A stretch of DNA of 64,000 nt from Jeotgalibacillus sp. S-D1 (GTDB lineage Bacteria; Bacillota; Bacilli; Bacillales; Jeotgalibacillaceae). Below the pieces are notes generated by a model. The model worked only from the letters and a program-made list of their open reading frames with translations. It had not been told where the DNA came from and made no database searches. Location of the stretch: contig NZ_SMZR01000001.1 of the NCBI RefSeq assembly GCF_004358665.1, forward strand, positions 1,302,001 through 1,366,000, read 5' to 3'. The position numbers and the translations under genes are program-made. Positions 44,673-53,819 of the stretch are shown here, in pieces. The number at the start of each line of letters is the position of its first letter. Within the stretch, counting starts at the first letter, position 1.

Positions 44673-45294
44673 ATTCTTTTTTGAGGACAGCCCGAACAGG
44701 ACTGCCATCAGCCCCCTCCAGTTTTAGGGGAAGCGAAATGAGTTCGTACAATCCCGTATCAACATGATCCAGGACAATTCCTTCTAAAATCAAAATATCG
44801 TGTTCTAAGAGCTCGTGATGAATATCAAGCTCCTTACTGTTAATTGGATCAACAGAAGGCAGATCCACTCCTATCAGCAAAATCCCTTTATCGGCAAGAA
44901 TTTTTGGCAATTCTCTATCCATAGTAGGAATGCTTTTTGGAAACTCCTGCCGATCTTTCCAATAGGTTGTTTTAAACAGGACTGATGTTACCCCTTCATG
45001 CAAAAAAGGAATGACATCGCTTGCCTGTATCTTCGATTTGTTTAAGCAATCAACCACTACAGCTTTAGAAATATACCGGTCCAGAGAAAGCTCATCAACT
45101 TTTTTCCCATCATTGTCAAAATGAAACGGTGCATCAATGTGCGTGCCAACATGAGTGCTTGTTTCAACCTTGCCTACATTAACAGATCCGCTTTCTTCTT
45201 TTGTCCACGAAACCTCATAATGAAATGGCGTATCTCCGGGCCAGGCGGGTGTTTGATTGGAAAGCGGCATGGATATATCAATAATTTTTGACAT
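44671..45294 (-). CDS. kynB: Kynurenine formamidase
   Basis: The 207-residue cyclase-family enzyme has the metal motif HVGTHIDAPFHFDND and a further histidine in LDHVDTG. It hydrolyses N-formylkynurenine to kynurenine and formate. It follows kynU by ten bases, with its AGGAGG overlapping the kynU stop codon, so the genes are coupled. The tryptophan dioxygenase gene kynA that normally completes this operon is not adjacent. Confidence 0.92.
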   Translation of the reverse strand: MSKIIDISMPLSNQTPAWPGDTPFHYEVSWTKEESGSVNVGKVETSTHVGTHIDAPFHFDNDGKKVDELSLDRYISKAVVVDCLNKSKIQASDVIPFLHEGVTSVLFKTTYWKDRQEFPKSIPTMDRELPKILADKGILLIGVDLPSVDPINSKELDIHHELLEHDILILEGIVLDHVDTGLYELISLPLKLEGADGSPVRAVLKKE

Positions 45295-45304
45295 CCTTTT
45301 CCTC

Positions 45305-46567
45305 CTAAGCTATGACATTACGGGTATTTTGAAAACGCTCATACTCTTTGTCTTTCATTATTTTCTTCAGAATCATAACTGCATCAAAAATATCGGCATA
45401 ACTCGTATACAGAGCAGCTGGTGCAAGCCGTATCAGATTGGGCGCTCTAAAATCAGGTATCACGTTATAGTGTTTCAACGCTTTGCAAATGCTTGCTGCA
45501 GAAGGATGCTCAAGTGCGATATGTCCCCCTCTTTCGTTCAGAGATTTTGGAGTAACCAGTTTTAGTCCATAAGAGGGTACGTGTTCCTCCAGCAGTTCTA
45601 TTAAATAATCAGTCTGCTTAAGTGATTTTTTCCTGATTCCCTCAATTCCCGCTTCCTCAAACATAGACAGGCTTCCCAGTAATGGTGCACTTGATAAAAT
45701 ATGCGGTGTTCCAATTTGATACGCTCCAGCCCCGTTTGAAGGAGTAAAGGCATGATCCATATCGAATTGTTTTTCTTTTTCAGAACCGAACCAGCCTTTG
45801 AGTCCAGGCATTTTGCCATGATGGCGTTCGTGAACGTAGAGCCCGCCCGTCCCTCCTGGTCCGCTGTTAACATATTTATAATTGCACCAGACAGCAAAAT
45901 CGACACCCCAATTATGGAGCTCATGCGGCACAGCACCGATTGAATGTGCTAAATCAAATCCTACAATAATATCTTTCTTATGAGCAAATTCAACGATTTC
46001 TTTCATCGGCAGCAATTGACCGCTCCGGTACAATACGGATGGCAATAAAATCAGACCAACATCTTCTGTGATGGCCTTTTTGATCTCACATAGTTCCAGC
46101 GTCTGCCCATCATGTGAAATAACTTTTTTTAAGTGCAGTGCCGGATCAAAGCCTTTTAATTCAAGCTGACTCTGTACTGCATAAATGTCAGAAGGAAAAT
46201 TAAGCTCATCTGCTAAAATAGCCGGCTTTGACTGTGCAGGCTGATAAAAACTGGCAATCATTTGGTGAAGATTTGTTGTAATAGACCCTGTAACGATCAC
46301 TTCACTTTTTTTTGCCCCCACCAGATGTGCCGATTGCACGCCAAGTGTTTCAGACAGCGTAAACCATGGATTTTCTCCTTCTGTCCAACCATCAATTCCG
46401 TGTATTTTCCAACTATTCAGTAAATCAAGTGTGGACTTCTCCGCTCTTTTAGAAAGCAGTCCCAGCGAGTTGCCGTCTAAATAGATCTGGCCCTCCTGAA
46501 GGTAAAATTCATTTCTGAACGGCTGCAATTTATCTTGTTTGTCCAGAAGTACAGCCTTTTCGCGCAT
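45305..46567 (-). CDS. kynU: Kynureninase
   Basis: The 420-residue PLP enzyme cleaves kynurenine to anthranilate and alanine. It shows the PLP-lysine segment [26 protein letters not shown] and the N-terminal [11 protein letters not shown]. The ATG at 46567 is spaced nine bases from AAAAGGGG; the frame opens three codons earlier. It heads a two-gene operon with kynB and is divergent from a membrane protein gene. Confidence 0.93.
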   Translation of the reverse strand: MREKAVLLDKQDKLQPFRNEFYLQEGQIYLDGNSLGLLSKRAEKSTLDLLNSWKIHGIDGWTEGENPWFTLSETLGVQSAHLVGAKKSEVIVTGSITTNLHQMIASFYQPAQSKPAILADELNFPSDIYAVQSQLELKGFDPALHLKKVISHDGQTLELCEIKKAITEDVGLILLPSVLYRSGQLLPMKEIVEFAHKKDIIVGFDLAHSIGAVPHELHNWGVDFAVWCNYKYVNSGPGGTGGLYVHERHHGKMPGLKGWFGSEKEKQFDMDHAFTPSNGAGAYQIGTPHILSSAPLLGSLSMFEEAGIEGIRKKSLKQTDYLIELLEEHVPSYGLKLVTPKSLNERGGHIALEHPSAASICKALKHYNVIPDFRAPNLIRLAPAALYTSYADIFDAVMILKKIMKDKEYERFQNTRNVIA

Positions 46568-46722
46568 AAGCTTCATCCCCTTTTACTCACGGCTCAATGG
46601 TATTTTTAAACTTCAGCAATTATAAGGCAAGATGAATTATCAATCCTGCCTGTTTATCTATGGTATCATCATATCGTAAATGTTAACAGGATTCGATAAA
46701 GGGAATGACAGGGGGACTGCTT

Positions 46723-47022
46723 ATGAAAAAGCACAGCAGCTTAATATTTATTCGAGTTTTGCTTGCTATGTTGCTTATCCCCTTTCTTATAGCAGAGCCG
46801 CTGCTCGCTAAAGCAGTAATTTACACATTGCCCCTATTGGGTTTACTGGCATTTATATTTGAAATAAAACATCATCACTCTGCTGAACATAAATACAATA
46901 CCTACATATTAATTACCTCTTTGTATTTAATCGGCATGATGAGTGAGAGTGACTTGACGAGGTCTGCGATGATCGCAGGATTAGTTTTTTCTTTATACTA
47001 CACTTTATTTAATCCTAACTAG
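46723..47022 (+). CDS. Small multipass membrane protein, 99 residues
   Basis: The frame begins MKKHSSLIFIRVLLAMLLIPF and has three to four hydrophobic segments, a histidine-rich loop EIKHHHSAEHKYN and ends SLYYTLFNPN. The ATG at 46723 lies six bases after AGGGGGA. It is 15 bases upstream of an aldo/keto reductase and probably co-transcribed with it. No family recognised. Confidence 0.7.
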   Translation: MKKHSSLIFIRVLLAMLLIPFLIAEPLLAKAVIYTLPLLGLLAFIFEIKHHHSAEHKYNTYILITSLYLIGMMSESDLTRSAMIAGLVFSLYYTLFNPN

Positions 47023-47037
47023 CAGGAGGTACACAAA

Positions 47038-47940
47038 ATGCAACGAGTAGCGTTAACAGAGGAATTACATTTTTCCAGAATTATACACGGTATGATGCGT
47101 CTGTCTGAATGGAATATGACCAAGGAAGAAAGACTTTCATTTATTGAACAGGTAATGGAATTGGAAATTACTACATTTGACCACGCAGACATCTACGGGA
47201 AATACCAGTGTGAGGAACTGTTTGGTGAGGCGGTTTCCCTTAAGCCTTCTATCCGTGAAAAAATGGAGATTATTACAAAGTGCGGCATTGTGCTGGAAGC
47301 GCCTAATCGCCCTTCACATAGAAGCCATCATTATGATACGAGCAAAAAACACATTGTGACTTCCGTTGAACAATCGCTAAAAAACCTGCATACAGATTAC
47401 ATCGATCTTCTATTGATTCACCGCCCCGATCCTTTAATGAACCCTGAGGAAGTGGCAGAAGCGTTTGATCAGCTAGTTAACGAAGGAAAAGTCCGGCATT
47501 TTGGCGTATCAAACTTTAAAAGAAGCCAATTAAAAATGCTGGAAACGTATGTATCACAGCCTCTTATTACGAATCAGATTGAGCTTAATCCATATAATTT
47601 AGAGAATTTTGAGGATGGGACTCTTGACCTTTCACTTGAAATGCAGGCTCCCCCAATGGCCTGGTCACCACTTGCAGGCGGTGAATTATTTAATGGAGAA
47701 AGTGAAAAAGCAAAAAGACTTCGAAAAGCACTAAATGAAGTCGGGGAAGAATTAAATATTAAAGCGGTGGATGAAGTCCTATACGCCTGGTTGTTAAATC
47801 ATCCTTCATCGATTATGCCTATTGTTGGATCCGGAAAGGTTGAACGGATACAGACTGCTATTAACTCACTCAAACACAAGCTGACTCCTCACCACTGGTA
47901 TCATATTTATCAGGCGTCTCTTGGTCATGAAGTGCCATAA
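47038..47940 (+). CDS. Aldo/keto reductase
   Basis: The 300-residue TIM-barrel NADPH-dependent oxidoreductase has the catalytic tetrad positions: Asp and Tyr in TFDHADIYG, Lys in IITKCGI and His in LLLIHRPDPL; VGSGKVERI binds NADPH. It resembles the YdhF branch. AGCAGGAGG precedes the ATG. Substrate unknown. Confidence 0.88.
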   Translation: MQRVALTEELHFSRIIHGMMRLSEWNMTKEERLSFIEQVMELEITTFDHADIYGKYQCEELFGEAVSLKPSIREKMEIITKCGIVLEAPNRPSHRSHHYDTSKKHIVTSVEQSLKNLHTDYIDLLLIHRPDPLMNPEEVAEAFDQLVNEGKVRHFGVSNFKRSQLKMLETYVSQPLITNQIELNPYNLENFEDGTLDLSLEMQAPPMAWSPLAGGELFNGESEKAKRLRKALNEVGEELNIKAVDEVLYAWLLNHPSSIMPIVGSGKVERIQTAINSLKHKLTPHHWYHIYQASLGHEVP

Positions 47941-48034
47941 GCATTCGCATAAAGTCCCTTCACCGAATAAAATAATGTTAGTTAATTATTATTGATTTAT
48001 GATAAAATAAAATCATTATATTTTGATTGGGGGA

Positions 48035-48178
48035 ATGTTCGATGGGGTTGTGATGCTTACCATTGGCAAGAATAATCGTCACTTAATTCATTGGGTACAC
48101 TGGCTTGACTCAAGTGCCAATTGGGAAATTCATCAAATCAATTCATCACATTCTACTTATCAGAAGCGTGAGACGTAA
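48035..48178 (+). other. Possible small ORF or structured RNA in the CNNM leader
   Basis: One open frame, ATG 48035 to TAA 48176, would code 47 residues (MFDGVVMLTIGKNN...), but its ribosome binding site GGGGGA abuts the start. The same stretch folds into nested pairings: GTGATG 48050 with CATCAC 48144, ATTGGCA 48062 with TGCCAAT 48115, and CTTG 48104 with CAAG 48111. A further GCTGGA/TCCAGC hairpin follows (48181-48207). RNA structure explains it better than coding. Confidence 0.35.
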
Positions 48179-48307
48179 GGGCTGGAAAAAGAATACTTTC
48201 ATCCAGCTGGAATTGAACGAATAAGCTCCAATTGAGCCTTGTCAACTCATTTTTTCTTCTCAATAACATCACTGCGAAGAAATATTGGTTGTACATTTCA
48301 TCATAAT

Positions 48308-48368
48308 AGGAGGTGTGAGAGACATCCCCACGAACAGAGAACCTTCTCTTTGGGATTGTCTCAAATCA
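48308..48368 (+). promoter_or_regulatory. Shine-Dalgarno sequence and hairpin bridging to the CNNM start codon
   Basis: AGGAGGTG (48308-48315) is the only good ribosome binding site, but the homology-supported start TTG is at 48369. Between them GAGACA (48319-48324) pairs with TGTCTC (48357-48362), TCCC with GGGA (48325-48328, 48352-48355), and AGAG with CTCT inside. The folded hairpin would leave about nine free bases between the ribosome binding site and TTG. Confidence 0.6.
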
Positions 48369-49730
48369 TTGGAAATAGTCAATTTAATCATGGTCGCTGT
48401 TCTTATAGCACTAACAGCATTTTTTGTTGCTTCAGAATTTGCCATCGTTAAAATTCGAAGTTCACGACTGGATCAGCTGATAGCTGAGGGTAATACAAAA
48501 GCAATTGCTGCTAAAAAAGTGACGACAAATCTTGATGAGTATTTGTCAGCTTGTCAGCTGGGTATTACCGTAACCGCCCTTGGATTAGGCTGGTTGGGTG
48601 AACCCACAATAGCAGATCTGATTGCACCAGTCCTGGCTGATTGGGGTATTTCATCATCAATTACTCATTTGATTTCATTTGCCGTTGCCTTTTCGATCAT
48701 TACATTTTTACATGTTGTAATTGGAGAATTAGCACCTAAGATTCTGGCCATTCAAAAAGCCGAGGCAGTTTCCCTGCTTCTTGCTAAGCCGCTTATACTA
48801 TTTTACCGAATCATGTTCCCTTTTATTTGGTTCTTAAATGGCTCAGCAAGATTGTTTACCGGATTCTTTGGATTAAAGCCGGCTTCTGAACACGAACTTG
48901 CCCATTCAGAAGAAGAGCTGAGAATTATCTTATCTGAAAGCTTAAAAAGCGGTGAAATCAATCAATCAGAATACAGCTATGTGAATAAAATATTTGAATT
49001 TGATGAGCGCGTTGCAAAAGAAATTATGGTGCCCCGCACCGAAATAATTAGTGTGAACAGCGGCCTTACCTTACGTGAAGTATTCCAGGTTATGAAAGAA
49101 GAACAATATACACGCTATCCTGTAGTTGAGGATGGAGATAAAGACAATGTTATCGGAATGATAAACATGAAGGAACTGATGACATCGTTTATTGAAAATC
49201 AAGACTATGGCGACAGACTGGTTGCTGAATATACTCACCCCATCATTCAGGTTATTGACAGTATTCCCATTAATGAATTGCTGCTTAAGTTTCAAAAAGA
49301 ACGCATGCACATGGGTATTTTACTGGATGAATACGGCGGGACATCAGGACTTGTGACCATGGAAGATATTATTGAGGAAATTGTCGGAGAAATTCAGGAT
49401 GAATTCGACGAAGATGAAATTCCCGAGGTTCAAAAAGTAAATGAAAATCACTACATTCTGGACTCAAAGGTACTTGTGCAAAATGCCAACGATCTGCTAG
49501 GGATTGATATTGATGATGAAGATGTCGATACAATAGGCGGCTGGTTTATGACGCGTAACTTTGACGCAGAAATTGGTGATGAGCTTTATGAACAGGGTTA
49601 TGTATTTAAAGTCAACGATGTAGACGGCTACCACATCCTCTACTTAGAAGTGTGGAAAATGTCTGAAGAAGAACAATCAACACTCGAAGAGACCCGGGCA
49701 AATGGGACAATTCAAACAAGAGAAGCTTAA
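48369..49730 (+). CDS. CNNM/CorC-type transporter (DUF21, CBS pair, CorC_HlyC domains)
   Basis: The 453-residue protein, resembling B. subtilis YhdP, has a DUF21 transmembrane domain (about residues 1-180, with LSACQLGITVTALGLGWLGEP), a CBS domain pair with IMVPRTEI (about 190-320) and a C-terminal CorC_HlyC domain with DEYGGTSGLVTMEDIIEEIVGEIQDE. CNNM proteins export Mg2+ or related cations. TTG at 48369 gives LEIVNLIMVAVLIALTAFF, matching the family start; GTG at 48315 lies against the ribosome binding site. A terminator follows at 49736. Confidence 0.9.
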   Translation: MEIVNLIMVAVLIALTAFFVASEFAIVKIRSSRLDQLIAEGNTKAIAAKKVTTNLDEYLSACQLGITVTALGLGWLGEPTIADLIAPVLADWGISSSITHLISFAVAFSIITFLHVVIGELAPKILAIQKAEAVSLLLAKPLILFYRIMFPFIWFLNGSARLFTGFFGLKPASEHELAHSEEELRIILSESLKSGEINQSEYSYVNKIFEFDERVAKEIMVPRTEIISVNSGLTLREVFQVMKEEQYTRYPVVEDGDKDNVIGMINMKELMTSFIENQDYGDRLVAEYTHPIIQVIDSIPINELLLKFQKERMHMGILLDEYGGTSGLVTMEDIIEEIVGEIQDEFDEDEIPEVQKVNENHYILDSKVLVQNANDLLGIDIDDEDVDTIGGWFMTRNFDAEIGDELYEQGYVFKVNDVDGYHILYLEVWKMSEEEQSTLEETRANGTIQTREA

Positions 49731-49735
49731 TTTCA

Positions 49736-49774
49736 AAAAGCTGGATGGTATCATTACATCCGGCTTTTTATATA
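49736..49774 (+). terminator. Intrinsic terminator of the CNNM gene
   Basis: AAAGCTGGATG and CATCCGGCTTT form the stem, followed by T-rich sequence. Confidence 0.85.
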
Positions 49775-49886
49775 AAAAAATCATTGCTAACCTTATAATA
49801 AAAAGGTAAAATATACGGGTAGAAAGTACAGTCTGGTTGTTTTTGATCTAAACGGATTAATGATCCGATTTTTTTATGATCAGTAA

Positions 49887-49900
49887 TGCAAACGATTGCA
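49887..49900. promoter_or_regulatory. LacI-type operator (or cre) upstream of the alpha-glucosidase
   Basis: TGCAAACGATTGCA is a near-perfect palindrome 24 bases before the start codon. It fits LacI/GalR-family operators and matches the cre consensus at 12 of 14 positions. No regulator gene adjoins it. Confidence 0.6.
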
Positions 49901-49923
49901 CAAATTGTCGGAGGTGCAGGTTT

Positions 49924-51603
49924 TTGGAAAAAATTTGGTGGAAAGAAGCTGTTGGTTATCAAATATATCCGAGAAGTTTTCAAGATTCCAATGGAGACGG
50001 AATCGGTGATTTACAAGGAATTATCCAGCGTTTAGATTATTTAAAGGAACTTGGAATAGATGTTATCTGGATTTGTCCTATGTACAAATCCCCTAATGAC
50101 GACAATGGCTATGATATATCTGATTACCAGGATATCATGGATGACTTTGGAACAATGGAGGATTTTGAACAGCTGATGGATGAAGTCCATCAACGTGAAA
50201 TGAAGCTGATTATTGATTTTGTTCCAAATCATACGAGTGATGAACACAACTGGTTTGTAGAATCCCGCTCCTCTATTGATAACCCTAAACGTGACTGGTA
50301 TATCTGGCGTGAAGGCATTCGAAACAATCAAGGGAAAACGGTTGCTGAGCCAAACAATTGGGAAAGTATTTTTGGAGGCTCTGCGTGGGAATACGATGAA
50401 AAAACGGATCAATATTATCTGCATGTATTCTCGACTAAACAGCCCGACATTAATTGGGAAAATGCTGAGGCCCGGCAAGCAGTATACGATATGGTCAACT
50501 GGTGGCTTGAAAAAGGAATCGATGGTTTTAGAATTGATGCAGTGAGTCATATTAAAAAACGTCCCGGCTTCCCGGATATGCCAAACCCTAAAAAGAAAAA
50601 ATACGTATCTTCTTTTGATATGCATATGAACCAGGAAGGAATCCAGCCATTTTTAGAAGAATTTAAGAACAAAACATATGGCAGCTATGATGTGATGACC
50701 GTTGGTGAAGCAAACGGTGTCTCAGTTGATGAGGCAGATCTGTGGGTCGGTGAAGAAAACGGAAAAATGGATATGATTTTTCAATTTGAACATTTGGGCT
50801 TATGGGATGCTGAAACAAATCTTGAGCTTGATATTATAGAGTTAAAAGACGTTCTGAGCCGATGGCAAACCGGTCTGGAGAATAACGGATGGAATGCCCT
50901 TTTTATCGAAAATCACGATAAACCGCGGGTGGTTTCCACCTGGGGTGATGATCACGAATTCTGGTATGAAAGTGCAACCTCTATGGCAGCCATGTACTTT
51001 CTTATGCAAGGTACCCCTTTTATCTATCAGGGACAGGAAATCGGCATGACGAACGTCCATTTTGAATCAATTGATGATTATGATGATGTATCAGCTAAAA
51101 ATCTGTACCGTATTCGTACTGAGGAAGGCGTTCCGCATGACGATATTCTACGAATCCTGTGGGCGTCATCAAGAGATAACAGCCGCACCCCGATGCAATG
51201 GTCAGGTGAAGCAAACGGAGGCTTTACTTCCGGTACACCATGGATGAAGGTAAATCCTAATTACACTGATATTAATGTTTCGGATCAGCAAAAAGACGAA
51301 CACTCCATTCTTTCTTTTTATAAAAAAATGATTCAGCTAAAAAAACATAATGATGTATTTACTTATGGCAAATATGAACTTCTATTGCCAAATCATCATC
51401 AGATTTTTGCTTATACCAGAACACTGAAAAAAGAACGGGTATTAATTATAACGAACCTCTCTAAAAAAGATGCGATCATGGAGGATTTTGATATTAAGGT
51501 TTCGAGCGAAAACCTTCTTCTTCAAAACCTCCAGGTTGCTGCTCATCAGGATGCTTCTACGCTTGTATTAAAACCTTATGAGGCGCGAGTGTATCATGTG
51601 TAG
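49924..51603 (+). CDS. malL: Alpha-glucosidase, GH13 family (MalL-like)
   Basis: The 559-residue enzyme has the GH13 conserved regions: DFVPNHTSDEH, GFRIDAVSHI (nucleophile Asp), VMTVGEANG (acid/base Glu) and FIENHDKPRV (transition-state Asp). An Ala follows the nucleophile Asp, where oligo-1,6-glucosidases usually have Val, so alpha-1,4 specificity is more likely; this is an inference from one position. TTG at 49924 lies eight bases after GGAGGT. It stands alone; MsmX is encoded 17 kb upstream. Confidence 0.93.
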   Translation: MEKIWWKEAVGYQIYPRSFQDSNGDGIGDLQGIIQRLDYLKELGIDVIWICPMYKSPNDDNGYDISDYQDIMDDFGTMEDFEQLMDEVHQREMKLIIDFVPNHTSDEHNWFVESRSSIDNPKRDWYIWREGIRNNQGKTVAEPNNWESIFGGSAWEYDEKTDQYYLHVFSTKQPDINWENAEARQAVYDMVNWWLEKGIDGFRIDAVSHIKKRPGFPDMPNPKKKKYVSSFDMHMNQEGIQPFLEEFKNKTYGSYDVMTVGEANGVSVDEADLWVGEENGKMDMIFQFEHLGLWDAETNLELDIIELKDVLSRWQTGLENNGWNALFIENHDKPRVVSTWGDDHEFWYESATSMAAMYFLMQGTPFIYQGQEIGMTNVHFESIDDYDDVSAKNLYRIRTEEGVPHDDILRILWASSRDNSRTPMQWSGEANGGFTSGTPWMKVNPNYTDINVSDQQKDEHSILSFYKKMIQLKKHNDVFTYGKYELLLPNHHQIFAYTRTLKKERVLIITNLSKKDAIMEDFDIKVSSENLLLQNLQVAAHQDASTLVLKPYEARVYHV

Positions 51604-51656
51604 GAAAACTGTTATGTAAAGGCTCGGGGGCATACTAAACATAGACACGACAAAAG

Positions 51657-51733
51657 ACCGGTTCATTTCCGCTGCAGGCGGACGCTTCCCGCTTTTTCAC
51701 GCTGGAGTCGCCGCTTTCCGCTCCAATGAACCT
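51657..51733. repeat. Dispersed palindromic repeat, copy 1 (internally deleted)
   Basis: The ends ACCGGTTCATT and CCAATGAACC are inverted. Read on the minus strand, the sequence matches both ends of the copy at 53820-53948 (GGAGCGGAAnGnGGCGACTCC and AAGCGTCCGCCTG), but the middle is shortened. It is non-coding. Confidence 0.75.
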
Positions 51734-51755
51734 AAGTGCTCAAAAAAATCTGCAC

Positions 51756-51796
51756 AACAAAAAGAATGTCCTCAAATGTGGACATTCTTTTTGTAA
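51756..51796 (+). terminator. Strong hairpin terminator after malL
   Basis: ACAAAAAGAATGTCC and GGACATTCTTTTTGT form a 15-bp stem. Confidence 0.85.
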
Positions 51797-51985
51797 CTCA
51801 ATGAGTTTTGTTTATGTTTTATTTCCCGAGTTTTCTGATTTCAATTGCCTTTGACCAACTTATTTCCCTGATCGCAATAAGCGTGGCATCAGCTTACAAC
51901 GTTGCTCTAGACCCAAACGATGCTTGTCTGATAATCTTGTTAATGGGAAATAATTATAAAGATCATTTTTTTTGGAGGCCTTAAC

Positions 51986-52858
51986 ATGGAGTTGTACGAT
52001 AATCTTAAACGAGGTGAGCGCGGTGCATGGATTAGTATCGGGGCCTATCTTGTTCTTGCAGCAATAAAGCTTGCCGTTGGCTATTTTACGGGTTCTGAAG
52101 CATTAAAAGCAGATGGACTGAATAATACTACAGATGTTATTGCATCTATTGCCGTTTTAATCGGGCTTAAGGTTTCACGAAAACCGCCGGATAAAGATCA
52201 TCACTACGGGCATATGCGCGCAGAATCAATTGCATCCACTGTTGCGGCTTTTATTATGGCTGCCGTAGCCTTACAGGTTTTAACGCAGGCAGGTACCATC
52301 CTGTTTCAGGGCGGACACAGTGAGCCGCCTAGTCTTTTAGCGGCATGGGTTGCAATTGGAAGTGCTGTCGTAATGTTAGGCGTGTACCGATACAATATAC
52401 GCTTATCAAAAGCCATTAGCAGCTCTTCTTTGTTTGCAGCTGCTCAGGACAACAAATCCGATGCACTCGTAAGTATTGGTGCAGCGGTTGGTATTATTGG
52501 AAGTGTCCTGGGTGTAACATGGCTTGACCCGCTGGCTGCTCTAATTGTAGGGTTAATCATTTTAAAGACAGCTATCGAGATTTTTAAAGACGCTACCCAT
52601 ACTCTTACAGACGGCTTCGATGAAGATGAAGTCAGAGAAATAACGGAGAGTGTTGAAGAAATTCCAGGTGTCCGTTCAGTAAAAGAAATAAAAGGACGTT
52701 CTCATGGCAATCTAACATTTATCGATTTAACGATTAAAGTAGATCCAGACCTGAATGTTATCGAAAGCCACGACATTACAGAAGAACTGGAAATGGCATT
52801 AAAAAACAGCCGTCCTCACACTAATATCCATGTCCATATAGAGCCGGATATCGAATAA
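51986..52858 (+). CDS. Cation diffusion facilitator (MneS/YeaB-like)
   Basis: The 290-residue CDF exporter has the metal-site motifs KADGLNNTTDV in helix 2 and DNKSDALVS in helix 5, a HHYGHMRAE loop and a C-terminal cytosolic domain with HTLTDGF and NIHVHIEPD. Its start MELYDNLKRGERGA and length match B. subtilis YeaB (MneS), an Mn2+ exporter; the substrate here is inferred. TTGGAGG precedes the ATG. The 380 bases upstream hold the repeat and a terminator but no clear MntR box. Confidence 0.88.
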   Translation: MELYDNLKRGERGAWISIGAYLVLAAIKLAVGYFTGSEALKADGLNNTTDVIASIAVLIGLKVSRKPPDKDHHYGHMRAESIASTVAAFIMAAVALQVLTQAGTILFQGGHSEPPSLLAAWVAIGSAVVMLGVYRYNIRLSKAISSSSLFAAAQDNKSDALVSIGAAVGIIGSVLGVTWLDPLAALIVGLIILKTAIEIFKDATHTLTDGFDEDEVREITESVEEIPGVRSVKEIKGRSHGNLTFIDLTIKVDPDLNVIESHDITEELEMALKNSRPHTNIHVHIEPDIE

Positions 52859-52861
52859 CGG

Positions 52862-52899
52862 AAAAGACGCTCCCCTTTTTTAGGCGTGCGTCTTTTTTA
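52862..52899 (+). terminator. Intrinsic terminator of the CDF gene
   Basis: AAAAGACGC and GCGTCTTTT form the stem, followed by T-rich sequence. Confidence 0.85.
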
Positions 52900-53106
52900 T
52901 ACGAAGTCCAGTGTTTGTTTAAATATGTAAAAACCATTAGTATATGCTTGGTTGTTTTTTTAAAAAAATGATAAAGTAAATAATAAAGTCATTTTAAAAT
53001 CTGACAGATCCATTATTACTGGAAGAGTAGAAAACGGGATATATTTTCTCACATGCAACATATTCTCCTAGTAAGATACTGTTATAGAAAGAGTGGAGAT
53101 GAATAA

Positions 53107-53724
53107 ATGCAGGAATGGATTATGTCATTTATGGAACAGTATGGCTATTTGGGGATTTTCTTAATTATTGCACTGGAAAATTTATTTCCCCCTATTCCAT
53201 CGGAAGTCATTTTGCCGTTTGGCGGTTTTATGACCACCAATACGGAATTAACAGTTGTAGGAGTAATCACCGCTTCTACCGCTGGGTCTGTTATTGGTGC
53301 TATGATTCTTTATGGCCTTGGATTACTGCTGGATGTAGAGCGTTTGGAAAAAATCATTGATCGGTACGGTAAAATATTACGAGTAAAAAAAGCTGATATA
53401 CATAAAGCGGATGCCTGGTTTGATAAATATGGCATTTGGACAGTGTTCTTTTGCCGCATGGTCCCCCTTTTGCGAAGTTTAATCTCCATCCCGGCCGGTA
53501 TGGCGAATATGCCTTTTCTATTATTTTTAGTCTTCACCACACTGGGTACAATCATCTGGAACACTCTTCTTGTTGTTGCTGGTGCTCAGCTGGGTGAATC
53601 GTGGGAGGATATAATCGAATTAATGGATGTATATTCCTTCGTTATTTATATCGCTCTAGGCATTCTCGCTGTTTTATTCATCATATGGTATGTACGCAAA
53701 AGCAAACAGCATGACGCCCACTAA
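53107..53724 (+). CDS. DedA-family membrane protein
   Basis: The 205-residue protein has the DedA (SNARE-associated) plan: NLFPPIPSEVILPFGG near the N-terminus, WFDKYGIWTVFFCRMVPLLRSLISIPAGMANM with the conserved RxxPxxR region, and about five membrane segments. DedA proteins act in phospholipid or undecaprenyl-phosphate recycling. GTGGAG precedes the ATG. It may relate functionally to the nearby uppP. Confidence 0.9.
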   Translation: MQEWIMSFMEQYGYLGIFLIIALENLFPPIPSEVILPFGGFMTTNTELTVVGVITASTAGSVIGAMILYGLGLLLDVERLEKIIDRYGKILRVKKADIHKADAWFDKYGIWTVFFCRMVPLLRSLISIPAGMANMPFLLFLVFTTLGTIIWNTLLVVAGAQLGESWEDIIELMDVYSFVIYIALGILAVLFIIWYVRKSKQHDAH

Positions 53725-53819
53725 GCCACAATAACTTAAGAATTACTATTATGGTGAAACATAAAGATTATTAAGCCCAAAGTATTATGAGGTAGAATGA
53801 GTCTGAAATGTTACGATGA

